A DNA stretch of 64,000 bases. Source: Lysinibacillus mangiferihumi (GTDB lineage Bacteria > Bacillota > Bacilli > Bacillales_A > Planococcaceae). The notes under the pieces were generated by a model. That model was not told the DNA's origin. It ran no database searches and worked only from the letters and a program-made list of their open reading frames with translations. The DNA is taken from assembly GCF_003049665.1 (NCBI RefSeq), contig NZ_PYWM01000001.1:124001-188000 (forward strand), in the 5' to 3' direction. Every line of letters starts with the position of its first letter. Positions within the stretch are counted from its first letter, which is position 1. Positions 51,232 to 59,998 of this stretch are shown piece by piece. The position numbers were made by a program, and so were the translations under genes.

Positions 51232-51911
51232 ATGAGGAGGCATTCCTTTTCTAAAGAAGAGAAGTTAGAAATTTTAAAGCTGTATCACGAAGGTCCACTT
51301 CCATTAAATGAAGTAGCGAAAGTATTTAATGTTCATCGAGATACAATAAAAGATTGGCAAAATGATTATCTTCATTTTGGAGAAGAGGGCCTTGAACGAT
51401 TAAACCAGCATAATAGTTATTCTAAAGAACTAAAATTTGCGGCTGTCCAAGATTATCTTTCGGGCGAATTCTCCTTAAGAGAGGTTGTAAGAAAGTATAG
51501 ACTTTCTAGTAGATCTGTTTTAGAAATTGGATTAAAAAGTATACTAGTCAAAGTGAATTAAAAGATTCGGGTAAAGGAATGAGCCAAACTATGACCAAAG
51601 GAAGAAAAACTACTGTAGAAGAGCGCGTTGAAATTGTAAAAACTTGTATAGCTAATGAGAAAAACTATCAAGAAACCGCGTCAAGATACGAGGTTTCTTA
51701 CCAACAAGTATACCAATGGGTGAAAAAATATGAGGAAAGGGGTGAGTCTGGTTTACTAGATCGACGTGGCCATACAAAGCCAGTAGAAGAGTTAACCGCT
51801 GAGGATGAGTTACGTTTAAAAATCCAACGTATGGAACGTGAAAATGAACGATTACGTGCAGAAAATCTGTTTTTAAAAAAGTTAGAGGAAATCGAAAGGA
51901 GGCATCGTTAA
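51232..51911 (+). pseudogene. IS150-type OrfA with frameshift
   Basis: Two helix-turn-helix halves normally form one protein of about 226 residues. The first frame (ATG 51232: RRHSFSKEEKLEILKLYHEG) stops at 51561; the second is open from within (WIKKYTSQSELKDSGKGMSQ) and runs to 51911 with a leucine zipper (ERENERLRAENLFLKKLEE). A single extra base in the GAAATTGG at 51523-51530 explains the break. Without full OrfA the element is probably not self-mobile. Confidence 0.75.
51875..51881 (+). promoter_or_regulatory. IS3 -1 frameshift heptamer
   Basis: A AAA AAG in the OrfA phase; slipping leads into the OrfB frame, the standard OrfAB mechanism of IS3 elements. Confidence 0.7.
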
Positions 51912-52804
51912 GTAAAATTCGTATTCAAAGTCGTTACATCGCTATTCAGGAATTAGCAACGAAAGAAGCATTGCCGATCATTTTATTATGTGAGATCGCT
52001 GGTGTTTCGCGTGCAGCTTATTATAAATGGTTGAACCGTAAACCATTCCCACAAGAAAATGAGAATGAACAACTCTTACAATCGATTCAACTTCTCTATA
52101 AACAAATAGATGGGATTTATGGCTATCGTCGCATTACACTGACAATCAATCGTCAACGTGAGAAAGATAATTTACCAAAAGTGAATAAAAAACGCGTGTA
52201 CCGTTTAATGCAAATCTGTGGATTGAAATCTGTGATTCGTCGAAAGCGAAAACAATATCGTAAATCAAAGCCAGATTATGTAGCAGAAAATATACTAAAT
52301 CGTGATTTTAATGCAGATAAACCAAATCAAAAATGGTGTACAGATGTGACCAAATTCAAGTATGGCAATGGGAAGAAAGCTTATTTAAGCGCTATTATTG
52401 ATTTACATGATAATTCGATTGTGAGTCATATATTAGGGCATTCGAATAATAATCAACTTGTTTTTAACACGATGATACCAGCTATACAAGGTTTAAAAAA
52501 GGACGAACAGCCACTTATACATAGTGATCGTGGCTATCAATATACATCAAAATTCTTCAAACGGATGATTGAAGATGCGAATATGGTACATAGCATGTCA
52601 AGAGTTGGACGTTGTATCGATAACGGACCAATTGAGGCTTTTTGGGGTACGCTAAAAACAGAAAAATATTATCTCAATAAATATGATACATATGAAGCCT
52701 TAGAAGCAGCAATTGATACATATATTTCGTTCTACAATTCAGAGCGTTATCAAGAAAAATTAAACGGCTTGAGTCCCTTGGAGTTTAGGAATCAAGCCGC
52801 ATAA
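51881..52804 (+). CDS. IS150-type transposase OrfB (DDE integrase)
   Basis: Open in -1 relative to OrfA from 51881; first standard start codon TTG 51971. HTH_21 region (EIAGVSRAAYYKWLNRK), then the rve catalytic core with D in WCTDVTKF, D in IHSDRGYQY and E in GPIEAFWGTLKTE. All three acidic residues are intact. Normally made as OrfAB fusion. Confidence 0.88.
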   Translation, partial: VRGNRKEASLSKIRIQSRYIAIQELATKEALPIILLCEIAGVSRAAYYKWLNRKPFPQENENEQLLQSIQLLYKQIDGIYGYRRITLTINRQREKDNLPKVNKKRVYRLMQICGLKSVIRRKRKQYRKSKPDYVAENILNRDFNADKPNQKWCTDVTKFKYGNGKKAYLSAIIDLHDNSIVSHILGHSNNNQLVFNTMIPAIQGLKKDEQPLIHSDRGYQYTSKFFKRMIEDANMVHSMSRVGRCIDNGPIEAFWGTLKTEKYYLNKYDTYEALEAAIDTYISFYNSERYQEKLNGLSPLEFRNQAA

Positions 52805-52893
52805 AGCATTTTTATTATTTCCGCTGTCTACTTGACAGGGAGCAGTTCAATTTTAATTGAGTACCTAGTTTTTTTATTATTTACCTTTTTATA

Positions 52894-53499
52894 TTATTCT
52901 AACCCTAATTGAGTCTTGTTCATCAATTTACCACCTTGGAACATTAAAGAAGCATTTGCCCCTAAAGTCTTACCATTATAACTGTACATCACTACATCGC
53001 CAGATTCAGAAATAACCGCACCTTCACCACCAAGGATCTCAAATACTTGTTCTTTTGTCATGCCATTCTCTAATTTATTGAATTGGTCAATAGTGATTTC
53101 AATGTCAGATGATTCAACACCAAATTGAGCCTTATTGATTAGTTTGCCACCTTGGAAAGTCATTGTAGAAGCAGCTAGGGCACCATCCGTCTCAAATTCA
53201 TACATAACAATATGATACGGTTCACCAGCTGAACCTGTTTCAGACATAATTTTACCTTCACTACCAATAATTTTAACTACTTCTTCATATGTCATGCCAT
53301 CTTTAATTTGTTTGAACTTTTCCTCAGTTAATTTTCCATCATCGTTAGAAACGGGTGCTGCTGTTTCTTGTTTAGAATCATTCGATGTTTCAGCAACCGA
53401 TTTTTCCTCTTTTGCTGATTCGTCCTTTGTAGTTGTCTCTCCACAGCCTGCTAGTCCAAGACTTAATACTAATGCTGCACTAAATACTAATTTTTTCAT
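52894..53499 (-). CDS. Lipoprotein with two DUF3862 / SmpA-like repeats
   Basis: 201 residues. Lipobox LAGC, a Ser/Glu/Lys-rich linker (20-55), then two tandem repeats (about 58-128 and 130-201), each with QIKDGMTYEEVVKIIG-type GMT motif, SETG/SESG, and TFQGGKLINKAQFG. The BLIP/SmpA-like fold mediates protein contacts. It lies downstream of the broken basic-peptide gene, parallel to the arrangement in the prophage. Confidence 0.82.
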   Translation of the reverse strand: MKKLVFSAALVLSLGLAGCGETTTKDESAKEEKSVAETSNDSKQETAAPVSNDDGKLTEEKFKQIKDGMTYEEVVKIIGSEGKIMSETGSAGEPYHIVMYEFETDGALAASTMTFQGGKLINKAQFGVESSDIEITIDQFNKLENGMTKEQVFEILGGEGAVISESGDVVMYSYNGKTLGANASLMFQGGKLMNKTQLGLE

Positions 53500-53589
53500 T
53501 TGTGAATTCCTCCCTCTATATTTCCATTTTAGGAAAATGATTATAAAAAGTACAGATAAAAAAACAGATAACCGTATTTAGTTATTTAT

Positions 53590-53750
53590 TTAGAATAATT
53601 TATTAATTGTTCGTTTTAAAGATGGTTTACGTTTTTTCTTAATCAATGGCTTTTTCATCTTAATAGGCTTAATTCCAGTTGCTTCATATACTGACTTTTT
53701 AGCTTGCTTCTTTAATTGTCGCTTCTTTTTGCTAATCAACTTTTAAACAT
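53590..53750 (-). pseudogene. Broken second copy of the basic-peptide gene
   Basis: Close homologue of 48054-48221 (SKKKRQLKKQAKKSVYEATG and the KKKRKPSLKRT end). From ATG 53750 a 1-base deletion brings a TGA within five codons; a TTG at 53739 could restart 49 residues. The untranslated stretch before the downstream lipoprotein gene is also similar in both copies. Confidence 0.6.
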
Positions 53751-53770
53751 GTTAGCCCTTCGCAGATTAT

Positions 53771-53960
53771 TTATATCTTCGTACCTTCTTCTAACACAAA
53801 ATGAGCTTCAAACTTAATCCCTAAAATATCAGCTACTTCTTGTAATTGTTTTTCACTGAAATTATCACGTTTTTATTTTTAGACAAATTTAATTGTAAAG
53901 TTCCCATTTTTTCAGCTAATTACGTGATGTTCAAAGTCTTTAGCAGCCATTACATAGCTT
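53771..53960 (-). pseudogene. Remnant of XRE-type helix-turn-helix regulator
   Basis: Two out-of-frame pieces on the minus strand read LAEKMGTLQLNLSK and then RDNFSEKQLQEVADILGIKF with EAHFVLEEGTKI and stop. Together they are the C-terminal half of a common phage/plasmid HTH protein. Frameshift and missing 5' end show decay. Confidence 0.55.
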
Positions 53961-54166
53961 CAAAGTGCACCTGACTTCATTAAAGCTAGTTATTCAAAAT
54001 AGCTATGGATATAAAAGAGAACTGGGTAGAATGGTAGATGGGAGAAATAATGTTTTGGAAAAATACTATACTTTTGTAGGGTTTTTAACAACCGTTGATA
54101 GAATATTAAGTTACTGGTATATAATACTAAGAAATTATGTTTTTATAACTGGGTAGGAGGAGAATA

Positions 54167-54913
54167 ATGAAAAAATTATTTATTGTGTTACTAGCTGCAT
54201 TCGTATTTGCAGTAGTAAATCCAACGAAATCAGAAGCGAAAGTGATGTATGATGGAGCGGAAGTTGTAAAAGGGCAAACAGGGAAAATGACCTTTAAAAA
54301 AGACATTAAGGTATACAAGAAAAATTCAGATGGTACGTTTGAATCTTTAGTGGTAAAGCGAAATAACTTCTTTAGAACATATGATATTGAAAAATATGAT
54401 AACAAAATATTCTATCAAATGGGGCAATACCGAGTACAAGCAACCGATTTGGTAGTTTTCAAAGAAGTGCCAATAAAAATTCGTTCATCTTTTTATAACG
54501 AACCAACTTATATTATTATTAATCGTGATGGTATTTATAGGGTCGGATCATACGGATTTAATTTCAGAAGTAGATGGGGTATTTCTTTCTTGGATACAAA
54601 TAGTGGACAATTGCTGGAGTATTGCCAAAGCGATGATGGTAGTTGGATGGCGTGTTATCAGTATCCTGGTACAGACCTTAAAATCGCTGAGACTATACAT
54701 AGTAAATCCGGAGAGCGTTTTGAGTTAACAAAAGATGCAGGTGGGAAAAGAACACCATTGGATGAAGCTAAATCTGAAACAATGTATGATAAGGGAAGTG
54801 TTTTTCAATCGCAAGGTACTGAAGTTAATGGTTATCTAGAAGTATTTAGTGAATCCGACTCAAAAAGTTCATGGCTTCCAGCGAATTTATTAAAGCCAGT
54901 TGGAGATAAGTGA
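54167..54913 (+). CDS. Secreted protein, unknown
   Basis: 248 residues behind GGAGGAG. Signal peptide (KKLFIVLLAAFVFAVVNPTKSEA), then a beta-rich mature protein. The end (KGSVFQSQGTEVNGYLEVFS, SSWLPANLL) resembles an SH3-like wall-binding fold. No enzyme motif. Monocistronic with its own terminator. Confidence 0.7.
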   Translation: MKKLFIVLLAAFVFAVVNPTKSEAKVMYDGAEVVKGQTGKMTFKKDIKVYKKNSDGTFESLVVKRNNFFRTYDIEKYDNKIFYQMGQYRVQATDLVVFKEVPIKIRSSFYNEPTYIIINRDGIYRVGSYGFNFRSRWGISFLDTNSGQLLEYCQSDDGSWMACYQYPGTDLKIAETIHSKSGERFELTKDAGGKRTPLDEAKSETMYDKGSVFQSQGTEVNGYLEVFSESDSKSSWLPANLLKPVGDK

Positions 54914-54930
54914 TAGATTAAGAATTATAT

Positions 54931-54967
54931 AAAGCCCTCTTATTTTATTTGATAAGGGGGCTTTTTT
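54931..54967 (+). terminator. Terminator after secreted protein gene
   Basis: Stem AAAGCCCTCTTAT / GATAAGGGGGCTTT with one mismatch, T7 tail. Confidence 0.85.
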
Positions 54968-55137
54968 TATGGTTGTGGACATGCGAAATAGGCTGATTAT
55001 CGATGTCTTATGCTTAGCTGAATAATCCATAAAAAACCACTCTGTGATGGGTGGTCATTTTGTTATTTTCCACATCATATCCCCAACAATGATAATAAAT
55101 AAGATTTATCAATATAGGTTGTAAACAAAAACCATGT

Positions 55138-55180
55138 AAAAAGCTCAGGTACTCAATTAATTTTGAGCCTGAGCTTTTTT
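55138..55180. terminator. Bidirectional terminator
   Basis: Stem AAAAAGCTCAGG / CCTGAGCTTTTT with an inner CTCAA / TTGAG stem; about 55 bases from the nitroreductase stop on the minus strand. Confidence 0.8.
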
Positions 55181-55231
55181 CCATGACAAACATATTGTTT
55201 TGCCTTTTGTTAATCAGAGACTATCAAAACA

Positions 55232-55858
55232 TTAACTGATTTCGTTTCTATAAATGATCTTATTTACATCGTGTCTTACTGTTTTATGACCGGCTTTCGT
55301 ACCTTTCCCAACAGCTATGAGCATGACATCTAAATACCTGTCAGAAATATGCAAAATGTCTTTTAATTTTTTAGAATCATAGCCTGACATAGTAATCGTG
55401 TCAAAACCCGCTTCGTTTGCTAATAAAATAAATGACATGGACGCAAGACTTACATCTCTAGTTAATTCAAGCTTTAAATCTTCCTTGGATTGGTGTTTGT
55501 AATAATTGATTGCAGCATCCGCTAGATAATCCCTTAGCGATTCATCGTAATACCCCGCTTGGAAGCCTTCCTCATGTATGTCGATAATATTCTCTTTGTC
55601 AAATGCCTGATAATCACCCAACATGACAATTAAAGTTGAAGCTTCTATTACTTGTTGCTGATGAAAGGCTATAGGTAGTATTAAATTTCTTAAGTCCGGA
55701 TTATCAATAATTAAGTATCGTGCAGCTTGAATATTATTTCCATTAGGTGACTTACTTGCACTTTCAACTAATGAACTTATTTGTTCTGAACTTATATTAT
55801 AATTTGCATCATAATGTCTAACTGAACGTCTTTTTTCCAAAATATTTTTTACACTCAT
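55232..55858 (-). CDS. Nitroreductase family NAD(P)H oxidoreductase
   Basis: 208 residues. RRSVRHYD at the N-terminus binds FMN phosphate, with PNGNNIQAARYLIID and a C-terminal KGTKAGHKTVRHDVNKII. These FMN enzymes reduce nitro compounds, quinones or enals. Divergent from an HxlR regulator 130 bases away; the pairing suggests induction by electrophiles, as in other HxlR-nitroreductase pairs. Confidence 0.88.
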   Translation of the reverse strand: MSVKNILEKRRSVRHYDANYNISSEQISSLVESASKSPNGNNIQAARYLIIDNPDLRNLILPIAFHQQQVIEASTLIVMLGDYQAFDKENIIDIHEEGFQAGYYDESLRDYLADAAINYYKHQSKEDLKLELTRDVSLASMSFILLANEAGFDTITMSGYDSKKLKDILHISDRYLDVMLIAVGKGTKAGHKTVRHDVNKIIYRNEIS

Positions 55859-55929
55859 GCTATCAGCTCCGAAATTCTTATTGTCTTGCAGCTTTAATTA
55901 TAGTAAGCAATAATATAGAAGAAAATAAC

Positions 55930-55962
55930 GCACTTTAAAGTGGTATAGCCACTTAAAGGTGC
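55930..55962. promoter_or_regulatory. HxlR operator candidate
   Basis: The perfect palindrome CACTTTAAAGTG (55931-55942) is the left arm of a larger inverted repeat with CCACTTAAAGGTGC (55949-55962). It lies between the divergent start codons. Confidence 0.65.
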
Positions 55963-55987
55963 CTATTTAGCGTTAGGAGGAAACTAG

Positions 55988-56359
55988 ATGGTGAACTATA
56001 ATACAGGAATTAATATTTTTATGAATATAGCAGGTGGTAAATGGAAATGTTTAATTCTTTTTTTCTTAAGTCAAAAATCAGTAAGAACAAAAGAGTTTTA
56101 TGAGTTAATACCTGGCATTACACAAAAAGTTTTAACAGATCAATTGAAACAGTTAGAAAGAGATGGCCTTGTACGAAGAGAAATATTTAAAGAAGTACCG
56201 CCAAAAGTAGAATATAGCTTAACCGATTTAGGAAAATCTTTTGTACCAGTATTAAACACAATGTGTGAATGGGGAAATACATATGCAGGTATAAAAGGTC
56301 TAGATAAAGATCAACAAATTGATTGTGATTTGTTCCGCGGTGCTCAAAATAACGTGTAA
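55988..56359 (+). CDS. HxlR family transcriptional regulator
   Basis: 123 residues. Winged helix: GGKWKCLILFFLSQKSVRTK, ELIPGITQKVLTDQLKQLER, DGLVRREIFKEVPPKVEYSL. No Cys in the usual N-terminal position, so thiol sensing as in HypR is not evident. Probably controls the divergent nitroreductase gene and itself through the 55930-55962 palindrome. GGAGG precedes ATG. Confidence 0.88.
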   Translation: MVNYNTGINIFMNIAGGKWKCLILFFLSQKSVRTKEFYELIPGITQKVLTDQLKQLERDGLVRREIFKEVPPKVEYSLTDLGKSFVPVLNTMCEWGNTYAGIKGLDKDQQIDCDLFRGAQNNV

Positions 56360-56519
56360 TGGCAACTCTTCTTGCTTCTATAGGTACTGTAAATAATGAA
56401 TCAAACATTTATTTAAAAAGTGAGTGGCTGTTTTTTCTAGATTGAGGCAATATTAGGTTTAACTAGATTTCATTTAAAATGCCAAAAAATTGTCGATATA
56501 GATTATGAGGTGGTAAAAT

Positions 56520-57248
56520 ATGAAAATAATGCGTGATAGTAATTCTACGAACTTCATTAAACTGTCAAATGTATCTTCCGATAGACCTAAAACGATTCAG
56601 CAAAATGCTCTAATTCGTAAAGATACATTAACAATAGGGCAACAAGCACGAAATTTATTTAAAGGTCAGCAAGCTAAAACGAGTCTGATTGAAAGTTTAA
56701 TGAAGCAACGTGAGAGCATTCAACAAATGAAAAGTGATTTAAGCGAACGGACGTTAGAAAACGGAGGCGACTTATCGTCTATTAAAGAACAGCTAAAGGA
56801 TTTTGAAAAACAAATAGCTGAAATTGATGCCCAAATAGCTGAACAGCAGATGGAAGAGCAAAAGAAAGCGACAAACCAAAAGGATCAAGAAATAAAGAAA
56901 GAACAACCTGCCAATTCAATGGAGGATATTTTGGGCAAATCTGTTTCATTAGAACAAATGGAAACATTAGAATTGTCGAGATATTCATTAGGACGCGAAC
57001 AAAATCGTCTTGCGAGTGAAGTAGCGTTAGATGCAAGCAGGGGTACTTTTATTGATAAAAAATATGAAAAACTTTCAGATTTAGAGGATCGGATTCAAAC
57101 TGTGCAAGAAAAAGTAGCCGATCACCTTCAAAATGCTGAAGATAAAGAGTTACATAAAGAAGCATCTTTAACTACTCTTATTGATGAGCTTAAAGAATCT
57201 AAAACCGAACAACAACAGGATAAACTGACAGCGGAAGAAGGCAGTTAA
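56520..57248 (+). CDS. Coiled-coil cytoplasmic protein, unknown
   Basis: 242 residues without signal or membrane segment, with long charged coiled coil (residues 65-135, 170-240; EQLKDFEKQIAEIDAQIAEQ). GAGGTGG upstream. I do not recognise a family. Possibly a structural or flagellum/secretion-related chaperone; no evidence in the neighbourhood. Confidence 0.62.
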   Translation: MKIMRDSNSTNFIKLSNVSSDRPKTIQQNALIRKDTLTIGQQARNLFKGQQAKTSLIESLMKQRESIQQMKSDLSERTLENGGDLSSIKEQLKDFEKQIAEIDAQIAEQQMEEQKKATNQKDQEIKKEQPANSMEDILGKSVSLEQMETLELSRYSLGREQNRLASEVALDASRGTFIDKKYEKLSDLEDRIQTVQEKVADHLQNAEDKELHKEASLTTLIDELKESKTEQQQDKLTAEEGS

Positions 57249-57310
57249 AGTAACTAGCCCATCACCATATTGAGCTAATTTGACAGATTAACTGTCATTG
57301 TGAAGATTGA

Positions 57311-57350
57311 AAAAAGCCCAGTTCTCAAAATTTTGAGACTGGGTTTTTGG
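57311..57350. terminator. Terminator after coiled-coil gene
   Basis: Stem AAGCCCAGTTCTCAA / TTGAGACTGGGTTTTT with one mismatch; the only long T run is on the plus side. Confidence 0.75.
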
Positions 57351-57416
57351 GCGCGATCTAATAATTATGGACATAGCAAAAGGATCGTAGCCATATGCAT
57401 GGTAGCAAAATAGCTA

Positions 57417-58040
57417 TTAATCACATGTGTATTTATATTCAGGGTTTGTTTGAATAAAATAGCCACTTCGTACTTGCCCTGCCCAGTTTTGTAATGCTTC
57501 TTTCCAAGCTATACTATCAAAAAATTCATCTACTGTTGTCGTTTCAGAAAACCATATTAATGGGGTATAAGGGGCAAGTGGACCTGCATCTCCCCAGATA
57601 CCACCTGCTTTGATTGTACTTTGTTTTACAAGAAGTAAAGGAAGTCCGCGTTGTAGAGACATGGATGGTTCTATTTGTAAGAAAGGCGAATAAGGTTCAA
57701 GTTGATCCGTTCGCCGAGTTGGTTTTAATAGAGCCGCAGCTGTTCCATAACTAGAGTTTACTATTGTCCGGACATTCTCTATTGTAGTATTGGGATATTG
57801 GTCTGTATTCGGAATGGTTCTTGGGAAAAGAAGCACCTGTTTAATTTCGTTAAACATCCGAATAATAAATCGTTGCTCATTAGATAGTGGTGGTTGTGCT
57901 GATCCTAAAGTAAAAAGGTTTTGATGGCTAAAAAAAACAGGAATGCGGAAAAATGCACCTGCTGCATCATTTAAATCTTCCACAGCTTTATAAAATTGAT
58001 TGATTTCAGTGTTCGTATTTCTAGTTTTATTCTCACTCAA
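57417..58040 (-). CDS. Unknown protein, divergent from DUF6143 gene
   Basis: 207 residues with TTG start 7 bases after GGAGGTG. No signal peptide. Contains RFIIRMFNEIKQVLLFPRTI and a Pro/Gly-rich C-terminal half (GGIWGDAGPLAPYTPLIWFS). No family recognised. The divergent layout with 58261 and a similar lack of a signal suggest a functional pair. Confidence 0.6.
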   Translation of the reverse strand: MSENKTRNTNTEINQFYKAVEDLNDAAGAFFRIPVFFSHQNLFTLGSAQPPLSNEQRFIIRMFNEIKQVLLFPRTIPNTDQYPNTTIENVRTIVNSSYGTAAALLKPTRRTDQLEPYSPFLQIEPSMSLQRGLPLLLVKQSTIKAGGIWGDAGPLAPYTPLIWFSETTTVDEFFDSIAWKEALQNWAGQVRSGYFIQTNPEYKYTCD

Positions 58041-58260
58041 GTTTTATCACCTCCTTACGCTAACTTATTCAAAAGTTAGAAGGAAAGGCTGTGTTTACAT
58101 ACAATATAGCTATTCATTTTATTTCTTGTAAATTATCACCTATATATTGCGAGTGAAAAATTATGAAATATAGTTACTAGATAAATAAATTAGGCTGCAT
58201 TAGTTTAATTTTCGAATACACATTTTTATTCTCTCTACATACAGTGTAAAAAGGAGTGGT

Positions 58261-58800
58261 GTGTATTTGAAAAATCATGACCGTTTTATTAAGGCTGTTA
58301 ATATTCCTAATCCATTGTATCAATCCATACAAGGACGATATTTTGTTGGTCAAACAGAACCGATTTGTTTAGGGAAAGGGAAAAATGCCTGGGGAAGCTT
58401 GAGTAATCCGCATTATTCAAATGTAGATTTATATGTAAATGCGTTTACCATTACAAATCATTCGAATCAACCGTTTGTTGCTGAAATTTGGTTTAATGCA
58501 ATAGCTCCTGGAAATGCGATGATTTCTAAAAACGTAACATCTGCAAATCAGGCCATTTCGCCACTTCCAAAGCCAGAAGTGAAAATTGAGTTTGCTGAAC
58601 ATGTAAGTGGATTTCCAAAACAGGGCGTAAATGCATTTAAACGCATTGTACCTCCACAAAGTACATTGGCAAGTGATGAAGATGGAAAATTTATATTTCC
58701 ATCAGGAGAATCCTTTGTAATTTTTTTAGTTTCACCCAATGATGAATATATCGAAGCAGAAGTGGCATTTGGATGGTTTGAAAAAAAGATTAAGAAATAA
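58261..58800 (+). CDS. DUF6143-like protein
   Basis: 179 residues. RYFVGQTEPICLGKGKNAWG, NAFTITNHSNQPFVAEIWFN, and VPPQSTLASDEDGKFIFPSG match what I recall of DUF6143; beta-sandwich, no signal peptide. Family function is unknown to me; members occur in Bacillales. Start GTG 58261 or TTG 58267 (AGGAG 58252-58256 fits the latter better). Confidence 0.7.
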   Translation: MYLKNHDRFIKAVNIPNPLYQSIQGRYFVGQTEPICLGKGKNAWGSLSNPHYSNVDLYVNAFTITNHSNQPFVAEIWFNAIAPGNAMISKNVTSANQAISPLPKPEVKIEFAEHVSGFPKQGVNAFKRIVPPQSTLASDEDGKFIFPSGESFVIFLVSPNDEYIEAEVAFGWFEKKIKK

Positions 58801-59077
58801 ATACATCTGGGCAAAAGAAGAATCGCTTGTGAACATCCGAATTGGGTAATGCCAGCGGACATCGTTAATTGTTGACGATATTATATGTGTTGAATATTTT
58901 TTATGGGGAGATTACTTTATTTTACAATAGCTAAATGCAATGATAGTCACAATTTAAAACCTCTTATACACATTAAGTTACCACTTACTGTATGAATTAC
59001 AAATCTTCTAAAATGGCGTGTTACATTAAGAATGTAGCACGATATTTTTTGATAAATCATTTTTAGGGGACTGTAAA
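58801..59077. other. Intergenic, nothing recognised
   Basis: 277 AT-rich bases between the DUF6143-like and DUF2306-like genes. No frame with a ribosome-binding site and no strong hairpin with T run. Confidence 0.5.
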
Positions 59078-59713
59078 ATGAAAAAACTTACGTTACTATT
59101 TAGTTGCTTAGCTATTGGAATAGCTGGATACTCCATAGTTCAATATTTAATAATGGATGCCCATCAGGCAGGCTTTGTTCGGATGAAACTGATGTTTATT
59201 GATACATTGGATTCGCACTGGTATACCTTGCTTTATATCCATATTGTATTTAGTATAGTGGCTTTAGTAATAGGACCCTTTACGCTATCTTCAAAGTTTA
59301 GAGAAAAAAATAGGAAGCGTCATCGTATAGCAGGGAAGGTCTATGTGATAGGCATTTTATTCGGCAGTATTGCAGGTCTTTATTTAGCGTTTTATGCTAC
59401 AGGGGGATTTGTGTCACAGCTCGGTTTTAGTTTGTTAGCTATTTTCTGGATCATTACCGGCTATCAAGCGGTTACGAAAATTAAAAAACATAATGTTTAT
59501 GAACACCAAAAATGGATGATACGCAATTATTCATTAACTTTTGCTGCAGTAACTTTAAGAATCTGGCTACCATTATTTACTGCATTATTTGGATTCGAAA
59601 ATTTTATGATTAGTTATCCTATTATTTCGTGGTTATGTTGGGTGCCAAATCTTATAGTTGCGCAGTGGATTATTGGGCGGACACTTCAAGAAAGAAGCAC
59701 AATAGTTAAATAG
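59078..59713 (+). CDS. DUF2306-like integral membrane protein
   Basis: 211 residues with about six membrane segments. HIVFSIVALVIGPF, KRHRIAGKVYVIG and HNVYEHQKWMIRNY are the conserved His-containing blocks of the DUF2306 family, which resembles haem-binding membrane proteins. TTAGGGG lies before ATG. Its 3' 330 bases are the start of the segment duplicated at 60912. Confidence 0.78.
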   Translation: MKKLTLLFSCLAIGIAGYSIVQYLIMDAHQAGFVRMKLMFIDTLDSHWYTLLYIHIVFSIVALVIGPFTLSSKFREKNRKRHRIAGKVYVIGILFGSIAGLYLAFYATGGFVSQLGFSLLAIFWIITGYQAVTKIKKHNVYEHQKWMIRNYSLTFAAVTLRIWLPLFTALFGFENFMISYPIISWLCWVPNLIVAQWIIGRTLQERSTIVK

Positions 59714-59947
59714 GTTAGGATAAATGCCACTCTATTTAGGGTGGTTTTTATTGTCTATTCGTATCAAAATGCTGTCAAATTGGGAGGGTAGAATTAAAAA
59801 AAGAAAAATAAAAGCCATCGGAAAGATGATATTTTTTATGTAATACTAAAATTATTATTAAAAAAATGTCTAAATTTTTTAAAAAAATAAAGTAATTTGA
59901 CTATTGCGTGAGAATCATTATCAATGATAAATTATTGTTAACTCGGG
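59385..59947 (+). repeat. Duplicated segment, copy 1
   Basis: About 563 bases covering the 3' half of the DUF2306-like gene, its downstream region and a Fur-like box. Nearly identical to 60912-61477 (few substitutions, small indels in A/T runs). Confidence 0.9.
59909..59923. promoter_or_regulatory. Fur-box-like operator, copy 1
   Basis: TGAGAATCATTATCA matches the 7-1-7 Fur consensus TGATAATNATTATCA in 13 of 14 defined positions. The overlapping TTATCAATGATAA is itself a perfect palindrome. A -35-like TTGACT is at 59897-59902. It lies 75 bases before the toxin-like gene. Confidence 0.7.
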
Positions 59948-59998
59948 TCTAGCTATAGTTACTAAAAAATTTATACAAATAAAATAAGAAGGTTCATT

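Larger units (their letters stand above)
51148..52848 (+). mobile_element. IS3-family (IS150-like) insertion sequence, about 1.7 kb, orfA frameshifted
   Basis: Left end GAACTGCACCCC (51148) and right end GGGAGCAGTTC (to 52848) are inverted, and both have an internal GTAGACAG block. It encodes OrfA (broken) and OrfB (intact DDE). No matching target duplication is visible at the ends. Confidence 0.8.

Noticed and set aside
53965-54156. Plus-strand open frame of 63 codons before the secreted protein gene
   Set aside because: No ribosome-binding site and no recognisable content; probably chance.
59508-59520. ATGGATGATACG, similar to the attachment core ATGGACGATACG
   Set aside because: It lies within the conserved coding block KWMIRN of the DUF2306-like gene and its copy; similarity is coincidental and does not extend.
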